Below are positions 55,401-64,000 of a DNA stretch of 64,000 nt, in pieces; positions within the stretch are counted from its first letter, which is position 1; each line of letters begins with the position of its first letter. The position numbers were made by a program, and so were the translations under genes. The notes below the pieces were generated by a model, which saw nothing but the letters and a program-made list of their open reading frames with translations, did not search any database and was not told the origin of the DNA. Where the stretch lies: NCBI GenBank assembly GCA_020912385.1, contig CP087217.1, positions 434,001-498,000 on the forward strand, in the 5' to 3' direction. The stretch comes from Neofusicoccum parvum (lineage: Eukaryota > Ascomycota > Dothideomycetes > Botryosphaeriales > Botryosphaeriaceae).

Positions 55401-58400
55401 CCAGATGCGCTCGAATTCTCTTAGCCCCGCGCGCGAATAAAAGTCGAACCATCTCGTCGGGAGTGAGGCGTGGACGGCGCTGTTAGTGCGTTGGGTCATG
55501 GCGAAGCTGGTGGTCGCCGCTGGACCGGCCCTTGCCCTCCGAACCTCGGGCTGGGCCGGTGGAGAGTGGCCGCCAGGAGAAGACCAGCTCATCGTCGAGA
55601 CCCGCGGCATCCAGCGTGCGAGAGCGAGACCGACAAGCATCATGTTGTCCCTTCATTTGACGTCGTTTCCCGCGGGCTCCCTTTGATTAATGCTGACGGC
55701 TTACTTGCGTCCTGCATCACCGCGGATGAAAACGATGCCGTTGTGATAACAGGCATTCCAATGTAAGTGAGTGTGCTGTTTATAGATGTGCTGACCACAG
55801 TTCATGCCTGACCTGACCGGTGTCGGGTTTCAACTCGAGAACTGACCACGAGACGCCCAAGTATCACCCCAAAACGTGGGAGCGGAGAGAAGTGGAACAT
55901 GCATAGGCCCGTGGATGCTTGCACCACAGCTGAGTCTTTGCGGGGCATGGTGGTGATTGTTGCGGCCATTGGCCAGCAGCTCATCATTGCAATCCCGCTT
56001 CTGCTTCAGCAGCATTCCAGGACCTTTGGAATGAGTCACAGCGGAACGTAGCTGCTTGATCACAGGTCGATGATGTTGGGGTCTGCAGCATCGCTCATCC
56101 GCGCTGTTGGGATCCTGCTCGCCCCGCGTCCAGGAAAGACAACGATGTGGCAAGCTACATTAACAAGGAGATCAATCGGACAAGACAATGGACATCTTAT
56201 CGCCGGCCGGCGAAGAGATCTAGAATCCCATCTATCTCCCAGCAAAGTGAGTCAGATCGATCGATATTACGTACAGAGCTGGCTTTATCACGTCAAAATA
56301 CCTCAATCACGTCCTCTTCTTTGACTTTACAGATGTGATTGTGGAGGGTGTGGAGGTGTGATGGGCGTTTCCATTTCCATTGCAAATCCCATGGCTTGTT
56401 CGCGTGCCATGCCTTCTCGCCAATGCCGCCGTTCCATGGCTTGGAGGCGGGCGCCCGATCTGGATCACTGCTTGCCTACTCTCTAGCACGCCTAGTTCAC
56501 CCAGCCGCGTCTTGTCTGTTGATCAGTCTCGAAGTCTTCCGCCTTCATCCTCCTGTCTCTCTTCCTCTGGTTCGTTACGCATGCAAGCCAATCCACGAGC
56601 CCGCTCCCTGAAGAATCTGTTCCCCTGGTACCTGGCTTAGCGGTCGCATGTCGTTGCCGTCGCCGCGCGTCCGTGAAGATCTAGATCTGCGCAGTCCTCG
56701 TGTCGCCTCATTCATCGTGCCGGACCCGAATCCGGACGGGGATTCGAATCGGCATCCCAGATAGACTTCACGGAAAGGGCGATGCTAAGATCTACTACTT
56801 ACCATTCTAGTCGTTGTATCAACGCGTTTAGGCTTTCAGACCCTGTTTAGCACGTCGTTGATCAACGGGAGAATCGTCCCGTTTCCTGATCGTCCTCGGC
56901 GGTTTTCTGCATCATCACGGCCATCAACGGCGATTCAGAGATCTCAAACAAATCCTAGAAGCGATGAAAAGAAAAAATGCTACGAGGAAGGTTTGACACC
57001 GTTATCTGTCATCGCCGTAGCAGCAGCAGTAGTGTCTCAGGACCCCTACACACACACATTGTCTCTCCCCGCGGAGACAGCTTCGCGGCTGGAGGAGTCG
57101 GTTTGGCTTGGTTTTCGGCTACCCCACGTAAGCCCCTGCCCACGGGGGGGAGGATTTTTCTCAGCTAAACCCAACCTCCAATTCGGCCCCCACCTTCCAC
57201 GAATAAACCCACTCCCAGCCGTGAAATCAGCCCCCAATATCCCCTCCCCACGAACGACAAGAGCTACGCTACAACGGTACAGAAGTGCAGTCGGTGACGC
57301 AATCGGCAGAACACCTGCCCGCACGGCACGCCCTACCACCCTTCCCTTCAATCCCTCAAGCCATAGGCAATCCTCCTTTGTTCTCCAACCTTCAGCCCGT
57401 CGGAGCGCCAGGAGCCACTCGGCCTCCGAACCGGAGACGAGCAGTGTAGAGACAGCGAGAGAGCAAGATTTTGCTTTTCCCGGCGCGTCGTTCTGGACCT
57501 GCTTTGACGCCCATGTGGCCGATGGTCGTTTTCCCCCAAACGCCTTGCCCGATCCTCTATCCCGTCCCTCTGCCGCCGCCACCACCACCACCCTTTCCCG
57601 TGGCGACCGTGAAGAAACGAAAAACAAAACGCGAGGCAGCGGACGGTACGTGGCTGTGGCTGTGGGTGGTGCACGGCCGCGTGCAACTCTCTCCCGGGGG
57701 CGCCCTGAGGGGCGCAGTCTTCCCTTCGTTCCGTCCGCAGGCATCGAAGGGAGGCGGACGGGCGGGCGGGGCGTCGTCGTGCTTGTATACCAAGGTCTCC
57801 CTTGGTCGCCTCCCCGGGCCGCAAGGTCCCCCAGGCACTGGGATGAATGGAGATGGGGATTCCGAGAGGGAGTGGGCGAGGCAACCGAGAGAGCTTTCGG
57901 ACGAGGCTGACGGGGCGCGCGACCGATCGTCGCCCTTGTGGGTTTTTCGTGTAGCATTGTCGTCGTCCTCGTAGATGTCAGAAGGCTACGTCTTCTTTGC
58001 CCCCCTCCCCGGTGGGCGTCTGGGGCCCCGCTCTGCTGATGAGCTGGCTGGCTTGCTGGCGGCGGCGACGCGGGCACGACGGGGGGCCGTGGTGCTTGGC
58101 CGGTCGGTCGGCGGTCCGCTGTGGGTACGTTGACATGCGTGGGTACGTACCACCTTCCTGCCACGAAAATTCGGTGGTGGTGGCAACGAGGCTGGCGGCG
58201 GCGGGGCGGAGGGCGAAGGGAGGGGGGAGACGAGGCGCACAGCACGAGGCGCCGAGGCGAGATGCGCGCGCGCCCATTACGTGAGGTCCTTTCTCGTTGC
58301 AGGCACGCTTTCTGTGCACCGTCGGTGGCCTGCCTCCTCACGCAGGACGGTCTATCGATCCTTCCATTGGCTTTTTCCTTTTCTTTGTTGGTCAGCCTCA

Positions 58401-59496
58401 TGAAGACCGCCATCGCAAAAAGCAAAAACGACTGGTGGATACCGTGGGCTGATGCGAGCAGGGTTGGGCACGCAGGCGGGCAAGGGGACGAAACACGCGC
58501 AACAGCAAGGAGAAAGCAGCGGAAGCATGCGGTAGTGGTAGCAAAGAACCCTTTTATCGATATTGCCTTGTATGCGACTAATAGTATGCTTGATGGCGAG
58601 CGTGAGCTCAGTTTTGTAGTCTAAGAGAAAAGAGCGGAACCAATGTTGGGAAGAGAAGAGCGACTAGCTAAAACTAGTCGACAGCGGTTTTCGGGTTCGC
58701 ACCAGAGCGGGACTGATGTCCTGGAGAGGACGTGGATACATGAGGATTTAGAGGGAAATGCTGATAAATAGCCTTGCCACTAGGGTGATCGTAATGATCG
58801 AGATCGAGGGGCTAATGATACTTGTAGTTCGGGCGAGAGATATGAACAGTAGAAGAAGCATAGGGGGGTATCCGCGTTGGCAAACGCACCGAAACCATGG
58901 AGAGATGAAGGAAAAAGAAGAAAAGACAGAACAAATGGTCGTGGTGAATAGTCATACAGTGTGTGCGGGCCGAAAATTCGTGGTAGTAATGAAAAGCCGG
59001 AAACGGGAAGGTCATGCAAACCAATCAGCGTGAAAGCAGACAGCACTAACACCAATTCGGAGACAAACTTCGGACGACGACCAGCCCGCCGTATTATAAC
59101 GCCTGAACAAGCCAAAAAGAAAATTACAGAACGGACGTTAACTAAAACTCAGGCATCACCGACAAATGAAACCAGGAAAAAAAACATACGCAAAGGAAAA
59201 GGATATAAACATCATAAAAGCCCGAGATAAGGGCCGACCCAGCAGACCCCGTACGTATAAAAGACAATATTCGGATTGAGATCCTCCATAGATCGCCATG
59301 ACATGCCCTGTATATGCCATAAACACCCTATGCACCCCTCTGTATGTGTGCGTGCCGTAGCACATTTTCCAGGTGTCCGGTCTTTCGCTCTAAATCAAGA
59401 AGACATTCCGCTATTCGCGATTCGCGTTCGATGAGATTACGGCCGTGAGAGATGAGTCGTATCCCGGAGGTCCATGGGGTTTGGAGAGCACCGTCT
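52458..59496. other. 7-kb gene-poor region
   Basis: Right of the ERG3 start it first holds that gene's promoter (52.46-52.9 kb). 52.9-55.1 kb is GC-rich with (CCG)n near 53030-53050 and a CAG run near 54642-54666. 55.1-56.8 kb is of average composition. 56.9-58.4 kb contains long overlapping frames on both strands (350 and 459 codons) without any domain. 58.4-59.5 kb is AT-richer, and its last part is the 3' flank of the Azf1-like gene. No gene can be supported. Confidence 0.45.
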
Positions 59497-61446
59497 CTAG
59501 TACATCAAGTTTCCGTAGCCGTGAGGTGCCTGCTGATGGTGATGATGATGGTGCTGCTGCTGCTGTTGTTGATGCTGGCCGTGCTGTTGCTGCTGCTGTT
59601 GCAAGTACTGGCCCGGCGGGGGGAGTTGCATCTGTTGGTGATGGTGGGGCGGTGGTGGAGGCAGGCCGTAGCTTGCCGCTGGCGCTGCAGCGCCATAGCC
59701 AGAGTATGGACTGTGCTGTTGGTGATGCTGCTGACCGTGCATTTCGGAGTCCACGCTGCTCAGCGACGGGCTCCGGCTACTAACGCTGTGGCTGTAGCCC
59801 ACCGTGCCGGGCGGTGGGGCACCGGCGCTGGTGCTAGCGCTGGTATATGAACGGCCGCTAGCTGTGGAGACCGTGCTGTACGGGCTCGTCATGCCAACGC
59901 CCGCGCTGCTGGAGCCGTAGGCACCGATCGCTGCCGTGCTGCTGACGGGTGTCGACAAGGCTGATGGTGGCGCCGTCGTGGCAACCGGCGTCGTTGAGGA
60001 CGATGAAGACGAGCCATTGCCCGCTGGGGGAGTGGCACTGCTGGCACCCGTGGAAGATGAAGAGGGAATGGTAGAGATGCGCCTGTCTTTTCCCCGGCCC
60101 TTGATACCCTTGTTCGAGTTCTTGTACAGCGAAGCGAAATACTCGAACAATTCCCGGTCCTGAGGGGACACGGCGTCACTTTCGCGAATCGATGCGAATT
60201 TGGCTGTGAGGAAGCGCAGCATCGGCGCGTGGAACTTGTTCTGGTGTGACTGCAGGTCTCTGTCAGCTTTGGTGGACCCGCAAAAGTCGGGTTTTCCTGC
60301 TGACCTTCAGGTTTCCAAGCTGCGTGAATTGCTTGCCACAGCCTTCAAGCTTGCAGGTGAACGGCTTTACATGCTGGTGCACGATCTTGTGGGCCCGCAC
60401 ATTGCCGCGCTGAGCAAACGTCTTGCCGCAGATGTCGCAGTTGTATGGTCTCTCGCCCGTGTGGCGGCGCTCGTGAGTCTGACCGCGTCAGCGCCTGCCC
60501 GCTACCCAATCCCCCGGTGTGAGCATACCTTGAGGTTTCCAAGCTGGGAGAAGCGTTGTCCGCACGATGGCTCCTTGCAAATCTGCGCAGCTGATCAGTC
60601 CTGGCTGTCCTCGAAATTGGAGCGTGGGGAGCCTACGAATGGCTTGAAGCCGGTGTGCGCCCGCCTGTGGATGTCCAGGTGGGTCTTCTGGTAGAAGCTC
60701 TTATTGCAGCCAGGCATGTCGCACTGGTATCTCTTCTTGCCCTTCTCTCCAGGCTTCGTCTGGCTCTGCGGCTCCTTCGGCAGGGCATCAGCTTGGAGAG
60801 GCCCTCTGCCTGCGGGTGTCTCACTCACCTCTTGGGGCGCTGCCCGGCGCTTTTCGGGCGTCGGTTGTTTCGCTTGGATGGCTTTCATGAGGGTGTCCAC
60901 GTCGGTGCTGAAGTGGATGCCGGCGCCGCCGCTCTCCGACTCGCCCGAGCTGGCCATCCTGTAGTCCTCCGAGCTCAGGTTCAGGTCGCCCATCTGCTGG
61001 TAGGGCTCGACGGGCGAGCCCATCTCGGGCTTCACGGGCTGGCCTCTGCCATCGAGCGGGTAGGCGCTCTGCGGCAGCGCCGACTGGTAGGACGAGTTGG
61101 GCAGGTACGACGACGAGGGCGGCTGGCCGGCCTGGTAGCCGACGCCGAAGCTCTGGTTGAAGCTGAAGGCCGAGGACGAGTCCAGCGGCTCGTAGGCGAA
61201 CGAGGTCGAGTACGCGGGCATGGAGGTCGGCGGGCCGCAGGTCTGGAAGAAGGGCAGCTGGTGGTCGAGCTGGGCGGAGGAGTAGGCCTGCGAAGAGGGC
61301 ATGTTGACCATCTGGGAGGACTGGAGGCGCTGCGAGCTGTCGTAGGAAGCAGGCAGTCCGGAGACGCTCATGTTCGCCAGGTGCATGCCGTGGTCGGGCC
61401 GTCGTTGCCATGAACCGCTGTGCTGGGGAGCCATCACGGCTGTCAT
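59497..61446 (-). CDS. Azf1-like transcription factor with four C2H2 fingers
   Basis: Four minus-strand exons: 60637-61446, 60529-60582, 60305-60478 and 59497-60249, joining to 596 residues. The fingers sit at residues 242-264, 272-294, 302-322 and 330-353, each with the full Cys2His2 set; typical strings are [34 protein letters not shown] and [12 protein letters not shown]. The conserved block after the fingers ([38 protein letters not shown]) is the mark of the Azf1 subfamily. In yeast Azf1 tunes carbon-source and cell-wall genes; the role here is inferred. The N terminus is Ser-, Tyr- and Gln-rich, and the last 200 residues are Ser/Thr-rich, then poly-Gln and poly-His. Exon 2 is 54 nt and encodes most of finger 2 in frame. 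Antisense frames here are shadows. Confidence 0.92.
59533..59645 (-). repeat. Poly-Gln/poly-His coding repeat
   Basis: CAG, CAA and CAC/CAT codon runs in the last exon of the Azf1-like gene encode tracts of up to six or seven glutamines and six histidines. Such tracts vary in length between strains and often act in activation or phase separation. Confidence 0.75.
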
Positions 61447-64000
61447 TCTGGAGGAGTGCGACTCGACAAAGACAAGATGATACCAGAGGCGCTTGCGCAG
61501 GCAATGCTGTGCGACTGTTGGGTGGTTGAAACAAGGGACTGAGGAGAGGAGAGGCGGGTATAGGCGAGTACAAGTAGGCGCTGGTTGGACAGGCAGGCTG
61601 GGTGGTACTACTGGGCGAGCACGCGTGGGAGGAGCTGGTCATACGGAGGACGGAGGAGAGAAGCTGTGGCGAACCTTATTCGAACCCAGCGGAGCGGTTG
61701 CAGCGTGAAGGACGGTTTATACACACGGCGGCGCTGAGATTGGACAAGGATGCACGAGATGACGATGCGGTGGGCCCGGGAGGGAGCCCAGCGACGGGGG
61801 CGTGCAACACTGATCGAGACCAGGCGGGTGCATCAGGAGCAACAAGAGTGCTGAAAGATGGGAGTTTGCGCAAGGCGCGCTCGGCAGCTACGCCGCTGCG
61901 CTGGGAGGCCCCCGGCCGGCAGGCACACGCGGGCATGCGCGCGGGCAGCCAGGCATGGCGGGCAGGGCAGCAGGCTGGGCGCAGCGGCGCGTCGAGACGG
62001 GCGGCGCACGCCGGGGGCCACAGGGCCGTCGCTGCGGGCCGGGCGTGAGGGCGCGCCCAGCGGCGTCGCGGCTTGCTTATTGCAGGCGAGGGGCATGGGC
62101 GCGGTCTCAGGCCTCAGGCCGGGAGAGCGCGCGGAGGAGGGTCGTGCATGGGGGTGGGGGAGGTGGTCGAGAGGGCGCGCGCGAGTGGCCGCCTAGCGCA
62201 GCCTCAATGACCAGCCCGCGCCCGCTCCGTGTCGAGCGACGAGGGCCGCCCCTGCTGCTCGTGACCGCGTGCGCGCGGGCGGCCGTGGAGCTGCCCGCTG
62301 GAGCGCGCGATGCGATGCGATTGATAACGCCCGCGCCCGGCGCCCTGGGACGCTGCGCTGAGCGGAGATCTGGCTGCGCGCGGCCCCAGCACGCGGGCCC
62401 CCCAGTCGCCGTCGCCGCGGCCCTGCCAGTGCGACGCTGCTGCGCTGCCGTGCTGGGCGGCGAGGGCACAGCGCCGGCCGCGCCGTGGCCGCCGGCTGGC
62501 CTGGCGGGAGGGAGCAACCCTAAGCCCGCGACCCTCGACCCTCGACCCGCAATCGTGGGCGGCGACCCGCCGCGCTGGGAAGTCTATGCCAGAAAATCCC
62601 ATAATTGCTTCTTGTCACTGTTTCCCTGGCGCCGCCCGTGACAAATGGGCGCCGTAGGCCTCGGCGCGCGTGCGCAGCAGCGGCGGCCGCGGCAGGGCGG
62701 CCGCGCGCGCGCTCCAGCGCCGCGACGTCGCCGTCACCAGCGCTCAGCTCTCGATCCTGAGCAGGGATGCGCCCGGGGGGGCCTGCGCGGACGGGACAGG
62801 CCCGCGCAGCGCAGCGCCCGGCGACGTCAACGCCGCAACGCGAGTGCGAGCGCAACAAGCCTCGCGCGCAGCCGGCCGCACGCCGCCGCCAGCGCCGTAT
62901 CGCCGCGAGGCCGCGCGCCGGCGGCCACAGGCCTATCACCAGCCGGGCTGGCGGGTCGTGGCCAGCAGCCACCGATGCCGCGCCCGCGATGCCGCTCCCA
63001 CGCTGCGGACCCGGCGCGCTGGGTCGCGTTGCGCCTCGCGCGCTGATTCGCGCGCGCGCGGCACTCACCTGCAGGCGGCAGCAGGGCGCATCCCAGCGCG
63101 GCTGGCCTCGCCAAGCGCACCGCCCGCGCTGAGCGCAACGCAAATAAGTGCGAAGCGCGGCGCTGCCCCCGCGAGTCAACAACGTCGACCCAGAGCGCCG
63201 GGTCCAAGGGCCGCAGGCGCGATCGGTGCAGGCGGGCGCGCCACCGGCGGATGCACCATGCGCGCGCTCCTTCAGGCATGCAAACCGCGCCCGCTCTGGC
63301 TGCCAGCGTCCTCGACATCTCCGTGCGTGCGTGCTGCTGGCCATGGTCCGGGGCCCTTCCGACCCGATCTCACCAGACATCGGGCTCCGCCAGCCCGTGC
63401 GGGTGCGCCTCCAGCCGCACCGCCAGCCAAGCGCTTGACCGCCGGCGCGCTTTGAAACAGCCTCTGGCGCTGTGCCCCGCCGCCGGGTCCCGGTGGTGTC
63501 GTTGCTGCACGCTGCGAGTGTTCCAACCGCCTCCAGCGCACCGCGGGCCCGACAGAGCTGCATTCTTCGCCCGAGCCAACTCTCTCTTGCGCAATCTGGG
63601 GTAGATTTCCGGTTTCAGATGCTTGCCAGATCCAGACGCGCCTGGAGATTGACAGGCTTAGCTCCGGTCTCGCAGGCTCGCCAAACGCGAGGCGACTGTC
63701 TTCCGCTTCCCCGAGCAACGGTCATCCAGCAGATCACCGCCCTACGATCCGTCCACCCTGGCGGCCACCCCGATACAATCTCATCGGCATCATCAATCTC
63801 TTGGGCGATCTACAACACGATTTCGGCGGACCTGCAGTAGCCTCGGGCGCGAGAGAGCACCCGACCTGCCGATGTGCCAGGACCCCGGTCGAGCAGGACC
63901 CTCGGTGGCGGGTGAGGCTCTGGAGAAAGTGACAGAATCGATGCCGCCTGAAATGGCGCATGCCCGAGTTGGCGACGATTCTGCGCCCACAATCCTTTGG
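61447..64000. other. GC-rich upstream region of the Azf1-like gene
   Basis: The first 300 bases are the likely leader and promoter of the minus-strand Azf1-like gene. 61.85-63.6 kb is very GC-rich with many CGCG and GCGC steps, a short GACCCTC repeat near 62531-62547, and overlapping stop-poor frames on both strands but no domain. 63.6-64.0 kb is of average composition. Nothing can be named. Confidence 0.45.

Noticed and set aside
56725..56765. tRNA-like B box GATTCGAATCGG
   Set aside because: The flanking bases do not form a T stem, an acceptor stem or an anticodon arm; it is an inverted repeat around ATTCGAAT only.
59445..59850. Plus-strand frames of 112 and 132 codons
   Set aside because: They are antisense shadows of the Gln-, His- and Ser-rich last exon of the Azf1-like gene; their Val/Ala/Leu runs come from reversed CAG and GCC codons.

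Overview
The window is nuclear DNA from a filamentous ascomycete (Pezizomycotina). The grounds are short phase-varied introns of about 46-80 bp with GT..CTGAC..AG signals, a HET-domain gene, a Ste12 that carries C2H2 fingers, a Tup1/RcoA corepressor with its usual coiled coil plus WD40 layout, an Azf1-type zinc-finger regulator, and a Ccg-9 type trehalose synthase. I cannot place the class with confidence; Dothideomycetes is a guess. Exon structures were read by eye from splice signals, frame and family knowledge; no alignment or transcript data were used.

Layout. 1-18 kb: a 5'-truncated HET gene (+), a four-TM protein (+), a five-exon cytochrome P450 (+), a five-exon rhodopsin-like seven-TM protein (+), tRNA-Gly(CCC) (-), GET4 (+), an unnamed 136-aa protein (-), and a RAI1/DXO-type decapping nuclease (+) that needs an 8-nt micro-exon. 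18-26 kb is an 8-kb gene-poor stretch that ends at STE12 (+, 26.1-28.4 kb). 28.4-35 kb is gene-poor apart from a 60-aa cysteine-rich secreted peptide at 33.3 kb. Then come trehalose synthase (-, 35.0-37.3 kb) and RcoA/Tup1 (+, 39.1-41.5 kb), divergently transcribed. 43-47.5 kb holds a short two-exon gene (-), a DUF2423 small basic protein (-) and a Siz/PIAS SUMO ligase (+), the last two sharing a 0.6-kb divergent promoter. 48.5-48.9 kb looks like a Pol III-type structured RNA gene. ERG3 sterol C-5 desaturase (-) lies at 51.3-52.5 kb, followed by 7 kb without a recognisable gene, then the four-finger Azf1-like regulator (-, 59.5-61.4 kb) and a GC-rich tail.

Taken together, most genes are core housekeeping or regulatory: ER tail-anchored insertion (GET4), RNA 5'-end quality control (RAI1), sumoylation (Siz), ergosterol synthesis (ERG3), trehalose metabolism, and three transcription regulators (Ste12, RcoA, Azf1-like) with long upstream regions. 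The first 11 kb (HET, P450, seven-TM protein) is more accessory in character, but no secondary-metabolite backbone enzyme is present. I saw no transposon, CRISPR or viral gene. The most novel-looking item is the unassigned structured RNA candidate at 48.5-48.9 kb; I found no convincing undescribed multi-gene system.
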